Assembly: GCF_900099735.1 (NCBI RefSeq)
Contig: NZ_FNDT01000005.1
Location: 62,001-126,000 of the forward strand
Source: Arthrobacter subterraneus
Lineage (GTDB): Bacteria; Actinomycetota; Actinomycetes; Actinomycetales; Micrococcaceae
Direction of reading: 5' to 3'
Length of the DNA stretch: 64,000 nucleotides
Below are positions 1 to 8,609 of this stretch, piece by piece. The first letter of the stretch is position 1. Each line of letters begins with the position of its first letter. The notes beneath the pieces were generated by a model, which did no database searches, was not told where the DNA came from, and was given only the letters and a program-made list of their open reading frames with translations. The position numbers and the translations under genes are program-made.

Positions 1-810
1 TGGGTAAGTGTTCCCACTGTCGCCTCAACAGACGCACCGACGTCGGCACTCGCCGTGATTTACACGGATGAGGGCGTGTTCGAAGAGTACCGGTTCTTTC
101 CGAAGAACCCCGATCTGGTCCTTGTAGACACCCAGCTGGTGGCAAACGCGCCGGCGTCATTCCTCGCCGCCGGTGTGGGTGATGCGCTGGCGACGTGGCT
201 CGAGGCCCGCGCCACGCGCCAGTCGAACGCCACCACCATGGCCGGCGGCATGGCCACCCTCACCGGCACCGCACTCGCGCAGCTATCCTGGGACGTCCTA
301 TGGGAAAACGCACTGCCCGCCATGGACGCTGTCCGGGACAACGTGGTGACTCCGGCCCTGGAAAAGGTCGTGGAAGCCAACACCCTGCTCTCCGGACTGG
401 GCTTCGAATCCGGTGGGCTCGCCGCTGCACACGCCATCCACAACGGCCTGACCGCCTCAGACCAGACGCACGGGCTGGCGCACGGGCAGAAGGTCAACAT
501 CGGTTCGCTGACGCAGCTGGTGCTAGAGGGCGCTCCCACCGCTGACATCACTGACTTTATCGAATTCACCACACGCGTCGGGCTGCCCACCACGCTCACC
601 GAGGTGGGGCTGACCCCAGACGACACCGACGACCTCCGCCGCATCGCCGAGGCCGCGACGGTGGGAGGCGAGACGATCCACAACATGCCGTTTGAGGTGT
701 CAGTCGGTGATCTGACAAGTGCGCTCGTATCCATCGAGCGCCTGTCCCGCCGAGTACGATCCAACGCAGGGCTGCCCGAACCGGAACTGTACCAACCCCG
801 GCACCACTAG
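1..810 (+). CDS. gldA: glycerol dehydrogenase, iron-containing ADH family (5' end outside window)
   Basis: NAD-dependent oxidation of glycerol to dihydroxyacetone is the family reaction. The frame is open from base 1, where the peptide VPTVASTDAPTSALAVIY matches the nucleotide-binding core of GldA, so the GTG at 55 is internal and the true start lies upstream. Visible landmarks are VGDALATWLEAR (metal-binding Asp), AAHAIHNG and THGLAHGQK (metal-binding His residues), in the usual order. About 269 C-terminal residues are present of a usual ~360. The next gene follows on the same strand after 34 bases and encodes an FAD oxidase, so a shared role in three-carbon alcohol or acid oxidation is plausible but inferred. 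Confidence 0.9.
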   Translation, partial: WVSVPTVASTDAPTSALAVIYTDEGVFEEYRFFPKNPDLVLVDTQLVANAPASFLAAGVGDALATWLEARATRQSNATTMAGGMATLTGTALAQLSWDVLWENALPAMDAVRDNVVTPALEKVVEANTLLSGLGFESGGLAAAHAIHNGLTASDQTHGLAHGQKVNIGSLTQLVLEGAPTADITDFIEFTTRVGLPTTLTEVGLTPDDTDDLRRIAEAATVGGETIHNMPFEVSVGDLTSALVSIERLSRRVRSNAGLPEPELYQPRHH

Positions 811-844
811 CGCCGTCGTCGTCCATTGACCAAGGGAGGTACCC

Positions 845-3652
845 ATGCTGACCGATTTCCGCGCCGCGGTCGCCGATCCGTCCCGGATCAGCGACCGGGC
901 TATCGACCGCCACGCCAAGGCGCACGACGCATCGCACTTCCTGCTGATTCCAGAGGCGGTGGCAACGCCGTCGGACGCCGCGGAGGTCGGTCAACTGCTC
1001 CGCGCCAGCGCCGCCGCGGGAATGCCGCTGACTCTGCGTTCCGGCGGAACGAGCCTCAGCGGACAAGCAGTAAGCGACGGACTGCTGGTTGATGTGCGGC
1101 GTAATTTTCGGAACATCGAAGTGCTCGACGACGGCGCACGGGTGCGCGTGCAGCCCGGCGTCACGGTGCGGATGCTCAACACCCGCCTACTGCGTTACGG
1201 ACGTAAATTCGGGCCGGACCCGGCAAGCGAATCCGCGTGCACCATCGGCGGCGTCATTGCCAACAATTCCTCCGGGATGCACTGCGGCATAGTGGACAAC
1301 GCCTACCGGACCCTGGAATCCCTGACGGTTGTCCTGAGCAGCGGGACCGTCATCAACACCGCGGCGCCGGATGCCGACAAACACCTTCACGCGGCGGAGC
1401 CCGACCTTCACGAAGGGCTTCGGCGGCTGGCCGCGCGCGTCCGGTCCGACGCCGTATCAGCCGCGACGGTGCGGCGGCAGTTCGCCATGAAGAACACCAT
1501 GGGCTACGGCCTGAACTCGCTTCTCGATTTCGAGCGTCCTGTGGATATCCTGGCGCATCTGATGGTCGGCAGTGAGGGAACGCTCGGTTTCGTGGCGGAT
1601 GCGGTGTTCCGCACCGTACCTATCAGGGCGCATACGGCGACGGCACTGCTGGTCTTCCCTGATCTGGCGACCGCCAATTCCGCGTTGCCGGCGCTCGTGG
1701 AATCAGGCGCGGCGACAGCGGAATTGATGGACGCGCTGTCCCTTCGGGTCGGCCAGTCAATTTTTGGCACTCCCCCGGCGGTACGCGGCCTGTCCGTCGA
1801 GGATCACGCGGCACTGCTCGTCGAATACTCGGCCGATTCTCCTGAACAGCTCAGCGATGCGGTTGCCGGGGGCGCGGATGGCCTGAAGCCCTTCGGACTG
1901 ACGATGCCGGCCAAGTTCAGCACCGACCCTGTTACACGGGCGGAACTGTGGCATCTGCGCAAGGGACTGTACGCGTCTGTCGCCGGTGCCCGTCCGCCGG
2001 GCACGACCGCACTGCTCGAGGACATAGTGGTTCCAGTGCCTTCCCTTGCCCGTACGTGCGGCAAGCTGTCCGAACTGTTCGACCGCTATGGGTACCGCAA
2101 CAGCGTGATTTTTGGGCACGCCAAGGACGGCAACATCCATTTCATGCTGACCGACGGGTTTGCATCCGCCACCGAACTGGACCGTTACCACGCCTTCACC
2201 GAGGACATGGTTGACCTGGTGCTGACCGAAGGCGGGTCCCTCAAGGCAGAACACGGCACGGGCCGCGTCATGGCCCCATACGTCCGTCGCCAGTACGGCG
2301 ACGCACTGTACGGGGTCATGCAGGAAATCAAGTCGCTGTTCGACCCTTCCGGAATGCTCAATCCCGGCGTCATCATCAATGATGATCCGCAGGCACATTT
2401 GCGCCATATCAAGACGGCGCCCGCCGTGGCCGAGGAGGTGGACCGCTGTGTCTCGTGCGGCTACTGCGAACCGGTGTGCCCCAGCAAGGACATCACCCTC
2501 ACGCCGCGGCAGCGCATCGTGACCCTGCGGGCCATCGAGCAGGCCCGCATCGATGGGGATACGGCGCTGGTGGCAGCGCTGGAGAAGGACTACGACTACG
2601 AGTCGGTCCAGACGTGCGCGGTCGACGGAATGTGCCAGACCGCATGCCCGGTGGACATCAATACGGGCACCCTGGTCAAACGGCTTCGCGGGGAGGGCGC
2701 CAATCAGGTAGCCGCAAAGATGTGGGAGACCGCGGCCGGGCACTGGGGACCGGCAAGCCGCGGTGCGGCGGCGGCGCTCACGGTGGCGGGCAGGATCCCG
2801 ACGCCAGTCATCCGTATTCCGAACGTGGCCGTCCGCGCTGTGCTTGGCACAGATAATGTGCCCCTCTACTCACCGGACCTGCCCATCGGTGGGCACTCCC
2901 GGCGTCGTCCGCGTCCGGAAACTGCGCCGGACGCGGTGTATTTCCCGGCGTGTGTGGGAACAATGTTCGGACCGGCTGAGCCCGGCGATGACGGCGTGCA
3001 GGCCAGCTTTGAACAGCTCTGCCGGTTTGCCGGGATCACTCTCCTGGTTCCGGCCGCCATCGACGGGTTGTGCTGTGGAACCCCGTGGTCGTCGAAGGGC
3101 ATGGTTTCCGGTGCCCGCGCCATGCGCCGGCACGTCCTTGAGGAACTGCGGGAAGCCACCAACGACGGCGAGCTGCCCGTGATCGTCGACGCCGCCTCCT
3201 GTACGGAGGGGCTTCTGGCCACGTTGGAGAATGAGACGACGGCAGGAGGGCACCCGGCCCTGCGGATCATCGACGCTGTGGAATTTACCGCCGATCGCAT
3301 CCTGCCGCTGCTCGGTCCCTACCGGAAGCTGGATTCGCTGGCGCTTCATCCGACGTGCTCATCTACACGTCTGGGTTTGAATGCACCCCTGCAGCAGGTG
3401 GCTTCCGCGGTGGCGGAAACGGTTCAGGTACCGGTGGCCTGGGGTTGCTGTGCCTTCGCCGGGGACCGCGGAATGCTCCACCCCGAGCTCACTGCCTCGG
3501 CGACAAGCGCACAGGCCGCAGAGATCCGCGCGTTTGGGGCAAGTGCACATGCCTCCTGCAACCGCACCTGCGAACTCGGGATGACGAGGGCTACCGAACG
3601 GAGCTACCACCACATCCTCGAGTTGCTGGCCGGGCAGGCGGGGAAGGGGTAG
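845..3652 (+). CDS. FAD-binding oxidase with C-terminal Fe-S/CCG domains (D-lactate dehydrogenase type)
   Basis: A 935-residue fusion that oxidises a 2-hydroxy acid, most likely D-lactate, and passes electrons to Fe-S clusters and the quinone pool. Residues ~40-270 form a PCMH-type FAD domain (RSGGTSLSGQ, ASESACTIGGVIANNSSG). Residues ~270-520 are the FAD-oxidase C-terminal domain, ending with FGHAKDGNIHF and EHGTGR. Two 4Fe-4S motifs follow: CVSCGYCEPVCP near 536 and CAVDGMCQTACP near 593. Cys-rich CCG segments (GLCCGTPWSSKG, HPTCSSTRLG, WGCCAFAGDRG) close the protein. The ATG at 845 has a strong ribosome site, AGGGAGGT. Glycolate oxidase is the main alternative; the single-chain GlcD+GlcF layout favours the Dld/Ykg type. 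Confidence 0.88.
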   Translation: MLTDFRAAVADPSRISDRAIDRHAKAHDASHFLLIPEAVATPSDAAEVGQLLRASAAAGMPLTLRSGGTSLSGQAVSDGLLVDVRRNFRNIEVLDDGARVRVQPGVTVRMLNTRLLRYGRKFGPDPASESACTIGGVIANNSSGMHCGIVDNAYRTLESLTVVLSSGTVINTAAPDADKHLHAAEPDLHEGLRRLAARVRSDAVSAATVRRQFAMKNTMGYGLNSLLDFERPVDILAHLMVGSEGTLGFVADAVFRTVPIRAHTATALLVFPDLATANSALPALVESGAATAELMDALSLRVGQSIFGTPPAVRGLSVEDHAALLVEYSADSPEQLSDAVAGGADGLKPFGLTMPAKFSTDPVTRAELWHLRKGLYASVAGARPPGTTALLEDIVVPVPSLARTCGKLSELFDRYGYRNSVIFGHAKDGNIHFMLTDGFASATELDRYHAFTEDMVDLVLTEGGSLKAEHGTGRVMAPYVRRQYGDALYGVMQEIKSLFDPSGMLNPGVIINDDPQAHLRHIKTAPAVAEEVDRCVSCGYCEPVCPSKDITLTPRQRIVTLRAIEQARIDGDTALVAALEKDYDYESVQTCAVDGMCQTACPVDINTGTLVKRLRGEGANQVAAKMWETAAGHWGPASRGAAAALTVAGRIPTPVIRIPNVAVRAVLGTDNVPLYSPDLPIGGHSRRRPRPETAPDAVYFPACVGTMFGPAEPGDDGVQASFEQLCRFAGITLLVPAAIDGLCCGTPWSSKGMVSGARAMRRHVLEELREATNDGELPVIVDAASCTEGLLATLENETTAGGHPALRIIDAVEFTADRILPLLGPYRKLDSLALHPTCSSTRLGLNAPLQQVASAVAETVQVPVAWGCCAFAGDRGMLHPELTASATSAQAAEIRAFGASAHASCNRTCELGMTRATERSYHHILELLAGQAGKG

Positions 3653-3736
3653 ACGGAGGGGCAGCCGGTGGGTTGCGTCACTTGCGCACCTCACCACCTG
3701 GCTGCCGCTGCCTGTGTGCAGGCATATTGGCGGCGG

Positions 3737-4627
3737 TTAGCTGCCGTCCGGCAACACGGCAGAGGTCGGGATCGGCGCTGGAGCAGGGTCCGAGCGCTCT
3801 GTCACGCCGTCCATAATGTTGAGCAGCGTCATGATCCCAATCACCAGCAAAGACAGTTTGATAACGGCACCTGCGACTCCTGGGCGCTTCCTTTCCCTTC
3901 GCTTCGGGCTACGGCCGGACCCCGCGGACCTCGTTTGCGCCGGCCCGCCCGCAACTCCTGCCCGAGCCCCGACACGGCGGCGCTGGAGCGTTCGCGAAAC
4001 CCCGCCGTCGGCTTCTTCGAGCTGACGGGTAGTCCATAGACCAGGACTCTGGTCACCGGCCAGTAGTTCCTCAAGGTGACGGGCAACAACGTCGATGGCA
4101 ACGACATCCAGCACAGTCGGCAGGGAACGCAGCGCGGGAATAAGGGTGTCCGCACCTTCGATGCGGACACCGCTGTTGGAGCGTCCCGCCAGATCCGGCT
4201 GGCCGACCAAGCAGATCCAGCCCGCAGTCAGATGCCGATGCTGCGGCTCAAGCAATGCGGACACCGCGCTTGCCTGGTCCAGCACCCAGTCGATCCCCGC
4301 CGCCCGGTACCCGTTCTGACACAGTTCACCTCCGCGCAGCTCGACGGTTCCAGTCCAGTTCTTCGTGTCCAGAACGACGACGCCGCCGGGGCCGACGAGC
4401 ACATGATCCAGGTTTGCTTTCGGGCGGCCGGGCCAGTGCACATCATGCAGGATCCGCCAGTGCTCCCCCTCGACTGCGGCGAGCCGTTCAGCGACGAGCC
4501 GCTCTCCCAATGCACCTGCCTCCCAGGCGTGCAACTGTTGCTCGGCGCGCGCCAGCTCCCGGCGTAGCTTCTCGACTCGTTCTTTGGCCATGCGCGCCTG
4601 ATCTGTGGCGCCGCCCCCTGCTGTCAT
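3737..4627 (-). CDS. NERD domain protein with C-terminal membrane anchor
   Basis: A 296-residue protein. Residues 8-40 are a charged coiled coil (ARMAKERVEKLRRELARAEQQL). Residues ~42-160 are a nuclease-related domain: GALGERLVAERLAA, then DHVLVGPGGVVVLDTKNWTG, the typical D..(E/D)xK core. A basic linker rich in R, G and S follows. One hydrophobic segment near residue 255 (AVIKLSLLVIGIMTLLNIM) would anchor it in the membrane. NERD proteins are predicted DNA-processing or stress-related nucleases; the exact role is unknown. It stands alone, convergent with the oxidase before it. Confidence 0.8.
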   Translation of the reverse strand: MTAGGGATDQARMAKERVEKLRRELARAEQQLHAWEAGALGERLVAERLAAVEGEHWRILHDVHWPGRPKANLDHVLVGPGGVVVLDTKNWTGTVELRGGELCQNGYRAAGIDWVLDQASAVSALLEPQHRHLTAGWICLVGQPDLAGRSNSGVRIEGADTLIPALRSLPTVLDVVAIDVVARHLEELLAGDQSPGLWTTRQLEEADGGVSRTLQRRRVGARAGVAGGPAQTRSAGSGRSPKRRERKRPGVAGAVIKLSLLVIGIMTLLNIMDGVTERSDPAPAPIPTSAVLPDGS

Positions 4628-4734
4628 AACTCCCCCAATTCAGTCCTCTCAGGCTAGGACCGAATTCCAAGGGTCTGACCAGCAAAAGCGCAGAACTTGA
4701 TCAATTCCAGGGGCGGGGAACCAGGCCCTCCTCT

Positions 4735-4792
4735 GAAACGGTGCAGGCACTGCTCTCATTGCATGCATTGCCTGCGATGCCTGCACCGTTTC
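4735..4792. terminator. stem-loop with 15-bp perfect arms downstream of the HAD gene
   Basis: Arms GAAACGGTGCAGGCA (4735-4749) and its exact complement (4778-4792) enclose a 28-base loop. The hairpin starts 8 bases after the stop of the minus-strand HAD gene. It has no clear T-run, so it may act as a processing or attenuating structure rather than a classical terminator. Confidence 0.5.
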
Positions 4793-4799
4793 GGAAGGA

Positions 4800-5474
4800 C
4801 TATGCCACCCGAATCGCCCCTGCGAGCTCGGAAAGGCTGCCGGCCTCGAGGTCGGGCGCGTCGAAGTACCCGGGATAGGCAGTACCGGTCCGGTTGATCC
4901 AGGCAGTCCGGAGTCCTGCCCGATGTGCGCCGTGGATATCCCACGGATGAACGGCAACCAGCAGCAGCTCCCGCGGCTCCTGGCCGAGCTCCGCGGCGGC
5001 ATAGTGGTACGCCTCGGCAGCCGGCTTCCACCTCGCCGCATCCGTGACGCTCAACAGCCTCGCGAAGCGCCCGCGGATGCCGGCGCGCTCAAAGAGCGCA
5101 TCGGCCACCGAAGTAGCACCGTTGCTCAAGGTGACCAGCTCCGCACGGTGAGACAGCGCCTCAATGCCGGGGACGACGTCGTCGTGCACTGACAGGGAGG
5201 TCAGCGCGCCCATGATGTTTCCTACCGCCGCACTGTGATCACCCGGGCCCAGCGTGTCAGCGCACAGTCGCTCGAGGCTGTCCCTGGCGATGTCGGCGAA
5301 CCCGGGATTGTCGTTGGTCGCAGTGAGGGCGAAACCGTCCCTCAGTATCCCGGCGAACCACACCCGGGCCGCGAGTGCAGGCAGCCCTTCTGCGTCGAAC
5401 GCTTCGGCAAGCGGGCTCATGTCGGACAGGGTTTCATTGACATCGAAAACGATTGTGCGGGGAGTTTCAGTCAT
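4800..5474 (-). CDS. haloacid dehalogenase type II (HAD superfamily)
   Basis: A 224-residue hydrolase that removes halide from 2-haloacids by family analogy. Motif I is TIVFDVNETLSD at residues 6-17, with the nucleophile Asp. The conserved Ser/Asn motif is VTLSNGATSVADALFERAG. The later core motif has SVTDAARWKPAAEAYHYAA with the catalytic Lys, then VAVHPWDIHGAHRAGLRTAWINR. The ATG at 5474 is preferred over one 15 codons upstream because family proteins begin just before motif I. The substrate could be another small haloacid or phosphate ester. Confidence 0.85.
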   Translation of the reverse strand: MTETPRTIVFDVNETLSDMSPLAEAFDAEGLPALAARVWFAGILRDGFALTATNDNPGFADIARDSLERLCADTLGPGDHSAAVGNIMGALTSLSVHDDVVPGIEALSHRAELVTLSNGATSVADALFERAGIRGRFARLLSVTDAARWKPAAEAYHYAAAELGQEPRELLLVAVHPWDIHGAHRAGLRTAWINRTGTAYPGYFDAPDLEAGSLSELAGAIRVA

Positions 5475-5573
5475 GGTGGCCACGTTCGCAGATTCGGGCG
5501 TCCGGCGATACCTCTGCAACGAACCCTCAACGGGATCTGCCCACCCGGCTCAACTGCTGGATGGGCAGGAACC

Positions 5574-5613
5574 GCGGGTGCCCACCGGGTACAACCACCC
5601 GGTGGGCACCCGC
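5574..5613 (-). terminator. terminator hairpin after the glycerophosphodiesterase gene
   Basis: A perfect 17-bp stem (GCGGGTGCCCACCGGGT, 5574-5590, against 5597-5613) with a six-base loop. It lies 21 bases past the stop codon at 5635 and before the HAD gene. No U-tract is evident. Confidence 0.6.
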
Positions 5614-5634
5614 AGCGAGCCTGTGCGGACGGAG

Positions 5635-6840
5635 CTAGTTCGCGAAGACGTCCTGCAGACGCGGGCCGATCCAGAGGGCAACCGAATCGCCGCCGTTGTT
5701 CAGGACTGAAGCCGTGCCGCCGTTGTAGTACGCGTCGGCGGAATTGGTCCCCGGTCCGGTGTACACGCGGAGCTCGGCGCCGGGAGCCAGCACGTAGCCC
5801 GCTCCGACGGTGAGGATGTTGTTCGCTGCGTCGCGGATGATTGCACCACTCACGTCAACGCTCGCCGCGGACGTGTTCCGCAGCAGGACATACTCGCCGT
5901 TTTCGGGCTGGACGTCGTCTCCGGGCACGTTGTTCGCAGCATCGGCGATCTCTACGCCGGCGCCCGGGAACACGGGCTGGCCGTCGAGGAAGCGCTGGTT
6001 CTGAATGGGGAAGTCTGTGGTCACCGCGTCGACGCCCAGATCCAGTGAGTACTGGACGGCTTCGGGCGAGTTGACGGTGTAGACGCCGAGCACCAGGCCC
6101 GCATCCTTGACGTCCGCGACGTTCTGGGGCGTCAGGGTCCGGTAGTTGGTGCCCACCGAGTCGGCGAAGGTTGCCCAGGATTCCACGACTTCGCGGGCGG
6201 GCACAACGCTGGTGAGCTGCTGCAGCTCGATTTCGGGTGCTATGGCCGCGAAACGGCGGTTCGAAGCCTCGTCAAATCCGATGACCTGGATCTTGTCCGC
6301 GGCAACCAGCTGGGCCCACCGGGGGTCATTGCGGAGTTCGTCAGCGACAACCTGCTCGATGCCCGGCGAGTTCACCGGTGCCTTGATCTCGATGTACACG
6401 CCGGTCTTCACCGTCGCAATCCGGGCGGCGTCGTCGAGGTGCGGGATGCGCTCGCCCTCGTACTGGGCGCTGAAGTAGGAGCCGGCGTCGAGCTGCTGCA
6501 GTTCGGCCCAGGTGAAGGAGGTGATGGGGTCGTTCTCGCGGCCCGGGAACACCTCTTCGACGTTGGTGGTGCGTGCGGGCGTGTTGTCGTGGAAGAGGAA
6601 CGGCACGCCGTCGGCGCTCAGCTGCACGTCGATCTCGAAGAAGTCCGCGCCGGATGCGCGTCCGTCCTTGAACGCCGCGACCGTGTTCTCGGGTGCGGTG
6701 CCGGCTGCGCCGCGGTGTCCGATGAGGATGGGCGCGTCCGTCTCGCTCTCCGGCGCGGCATGTGCGACGGCGGCCGGTGCGGTAGCGAGCATCAGGCCGG
6801 CGATGGCGGTGGAAATGGTCCTGGTCAGCCGTGTTGCCAT
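5635..6840 (-). CDS. exported glycerophosphodiester phosphodiesterase with lamin-tail domain
   Basis: A 401-residue secreted enzyme that cleaves glycerophosphodiesters to glycerol-3-phosphate and an alcohol. Residues 1-29 are a signal peptide (MATRLTRTISTAIAGLMLA ending AHA). The GDPD catalytic core follows: ILIGHRGAAGTAPENTVAAF, then FFEIDVQLSADG and FLFHDNT, giving the HR, E/D and HD residues. The C-terminal ~110 residues resemble a lamin-tail domain, probably for surface or substrate attachment. The ATG at 6840 has AAAGGGA upstream. Longer in-frame starts read through the nearby palindrome and are rejected. It likely scavenges phospholipid head groups. Confidence 0.88.
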   Translation of the reverse strand: MATRLTRTISTAIAGLMLATAPAAVAHAAPESETDAPILIGHRGAAGTAPENTVAAFKDGRASGADFFEIDVQLSADGVPFLFHDNTPARTTNVEEVFPGRENDPITSFTWAELQQLDAGSYFSAQYEGERIPHLDDAARIATVKTGVYIEIKAPVNSPGIEQVVADELRNDPRWAQLVAADKIQVIGFDEASNRRFAAIAPEIELQQLTSVVPAREVVESWATFADSVGTNYRTLTPQNVADVKDAGLVLGVYTVNSPEAVQYSLDLGVDAVTTDFPIQNQRFLDGQPVFPGAGVEIADAANNVPGDDVQPENGEYVLLRNTSAASVDVSGAIIRDAANNILTVGAGYVLAPGAELRVYTGPGTNSADAYYNGGTASVLNNGGDSVALWIGPRLQDVFAN

Positions 6841-6956
6841 AAGGTTCTGTCCCTTTCGGATGGAGTGTGGGTGATCCCCCATCCGATGCTTCACGCCGCC
6901 GGAGTCCGGGCGGTCAACGCGGAGTGAACGGCGGGTGAAAGCCGCCCCACACCCCG

Positions 6957-7020
6957 CGTTGAGTTGACAGGACACGCCGCTTTCCCCGCTCCATACGGGG
7001 CGCGTCCTGCCAACTCAACG
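6957..7020. repeat. palindromic repeat family A, copy 1
   Basis: Arms of 22 bp (6957-6978 and 6999-7020) differ at two positions and contain the family core GAGTTGrCAGGACACGCC. It begins 2 bases past the stop of the glutamine amidotransferase gene (minus strand). Related copies lie at 9469, 31944 and 48401. Confidence 0.85.
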
Positions 7021-7022
7021 GG

Positions 7023-7757
7023 TCAGGCGCGGGCGTACCGCCGCACAAAGCCGGCGAGGATGTGCGGCGGCCAGGTCACGGCCGAATCCCGTGCCCGCTC
7101 GATGACGCTCTCGGCCTGGTCCGGCGGGAAGTACCCGGCATGACGGTAGATGTGGATGCGCTGGATGAGCCCTTCGACGTCGAGCTCGGGATGGAACTGC
7201 GTAGCGTACAGATTCTGCTTCACCCTGAACATCTGCACCGGACACGAGGCTGACGACGCCAGCAGCACCGCGCCCGCCGGCAGCGTGGAGCACGCCTCCT
7301 TGTGGCCGACAAAGGCGTCGAAGCGCAGCGGGAGGCCTGCCAGCAGCGGGTCTGCCGCGCCGTCGTCGTTCACTGTGATTTCCACCGGTCCGATCGGCTC
7401 GGCAAAGGTCCGGTCGATCACCGCGCCCTGGTGCCGACCCAGCGTACCGACGCCGTAGCAGGCGCCCAGGAAGGGAAAGTCTGCGGCAACGACGCGGTCG
7501 AGCAGCTGACGGAGCTCGCGCTCGACGCGATGCTGCGTGGGTGACTTGGTGACTTCCGCATCCGACGAGTTGAACGGGCTCCCGCCGAGGAAGATCCCCG
7601 AGTAGTCCTCTAGCCGGAGCTGGGGCAGCGGTTCCTGCTCCACCCTGATGCGGTGAAGGTCCGACGGCGCCAGCCCGGTAAAGCGGAGGAAGCTGCGGTA
7701 TTCGCCCTCGGCCGCTGCGTCCTCGGCCCGGGTGCCCAACAGCAGGAACGGAAGCAT
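7023..7757 (-). CDS. class I glutamine amidotransferase
   Basis: A 244-residue stand-alone amidotransferase that releases ammonia from glutamine for an unknown acceptor. The nucleophile elbow is PFLGACYGVGTL near residue 99. The His/Glu pair is in QFHPELD near residue 188. The N-terminal region has GIFLGGSPFNSSD, typical of GMP-synthase-like glutaminase paralogs. It is monocistronic: palindrome A follows its stop and a divergent membrane-protein gene lies upstream. A link to gamma-glutamyl or purine metabolism cannot be decided from sequence. Confidence 0.85.
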   Translation of the reverse strand: MLPFLLLGTRAEDAAAEGEYRSFLRFTGLAPSDLHRIRVEQEPLPQLRLEDYSGIFLGGSPFNSSDAEVTKSPTQHRVERELRQLLDRVVAADFPFLGACYGVGTLGRHQGAVIDRTFAEPIGPVEITVNDDGAADPLLAGLPLRFDAFVGHKEACSTLPAGAVLLASSASCPVQMFRVKQNLYATQFHPELDVEGLIQRIHIYRHAGYFPPDQAESVIERARDSAVTWPPHILAGFVRRYARA

Positions 7758-7878
7758 TCATTGATCGTACTGCCGGCACCTATTTCCTCTGATCACTCGC
7801 ATATTGCTAAGCAGGCTGATAAACCTTTAAGGGAGCCGCAGTGAAACTGCGGCATCGTCAATGTCTAAGGAGAGCACC

Positions 7879-8418
7879 ATGTCAGGAAACTCGTTTGTAC
7901 GGTCCCTGCACGATCTCAGCGCAGCCGCGTGGTTCGGCGGATCCCTCATGGGCGCCGTCGGCCTGAACGGCGCGGCCGCCGAGGCCAAGGACCCCGCGGA
8001 GCGCACACGCCTGTCCACAGCTGGCTGGGCGCGCTGGACGCCGGTGCAGATTGCGGCGTTCGGTGCCCATGCAGTGGGCGGCATCGGCCTGATCGCCGCC
8101 AACAAGGGCCGCTTGGCCGGACAGCCGGGCGCCATGGCCAACACTGTGGTGAAGTCCGCTATCACCGTCGTCGGCATGGCAGCGTCCCTCTACTCCGGCA
8201 TTCTCGGCAAGAAGGTCGGCGAGCTGAGCCGGCACGGCGGGGAGGGCGCAACGGAGCCCAAGCCGGGCGCGCCGGAGGAACTCGCCAAGGCACAGCAGCA
8301 GCTGAAGATTCTTCAGTGGGCACTGCCCGCCCTCAGCGGAGCGGTCATTGTGCTCGGCGCCCAGCAGGGTGAGCAGCAGCGGCCAAAGAACGTACTCAGC
8401 GGCCTCTTCGACCGCTAG
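7879..8418 (+). CDS. conserved hypothetical membrane protein
   Basis: A 179-residue protein with no recognised family. Hydrophobic stretches lie near residues 14-35 (LSAAAWFGGSLMGAVGL), 58-76 (VQIAAFGAHAVGGIGLIAA), 95-115 (VVKSAITVVGMAASLYSGIL) and 150-168. A charged Gly/Pro/Glu loop separates the third and fourth. The ATG at 7879 has AAGGAG nine bases upstream; an earlier ATG at 7861 has no ribosome site. It looks like the small DUF-type membrane proteins common in actinobacteria. Confidence 0.7.
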   Translation: MSGNSFVRSLHDLSAAAWFGGSLMGAVGLNGAAAEAKDPAERTRLSTAGWARWTPVQIAAFGAHAVGGIGLIAANKGRLAGQPGAMANTVVKSAITVVGMAASLYSGILGKKVGELSRHGGEGATEPKPGAPEELAKAQQQLKILQWALPALSGAVIVLGAQQGEQQRPKNVLSGLFDR

Positions 8419-8421
8419 GAC

Positions 8422-8465
8422 CCGCAGCCCGGCCCGTCGTTTTCCCGAACGGCGGGCCTCTGCGG
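8422..8465 (+). terminator. terminator-like hairpin
   Basis: Nested arms CCGCAG/CTGCGG and GGCCCGTCGTT/AACGGCGGGCC (one mismatch) enclose a short loop. It starts four bases after the TAG of the preceding membrane-protein gene. Confidence 0.6.
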
Positions 8466-8495
8466 TTAAGCCCCTTTACAGAACACCAACCGATG

Positions 8496-8560
8496 GGAAC
8501 TTTCGGGCAGCTATGGCGGGTTCCGACGTCGTCAAGCCGCCATGGCTGCCCGAAAGTTCC
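8496..8560. repeat. long stem-loop with 24-bp arms
   Basis: Arms 8496-8519 and 8537-8560 pair with one mismatch (core AACTTTCGGGCAGC). The loop contains GACGTC. It sits between the terminator above and the SDR gene. The adjacent sequence has an imperfect direct repeat, CCGAACACCACGA then CCGGACACCACGA. Confidence 0.7.
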
Positions 8561-8609
8561 GAACACCACGATCAGTTCCGGACACCACGAGCCAACACAG
8601 GAGTAGATG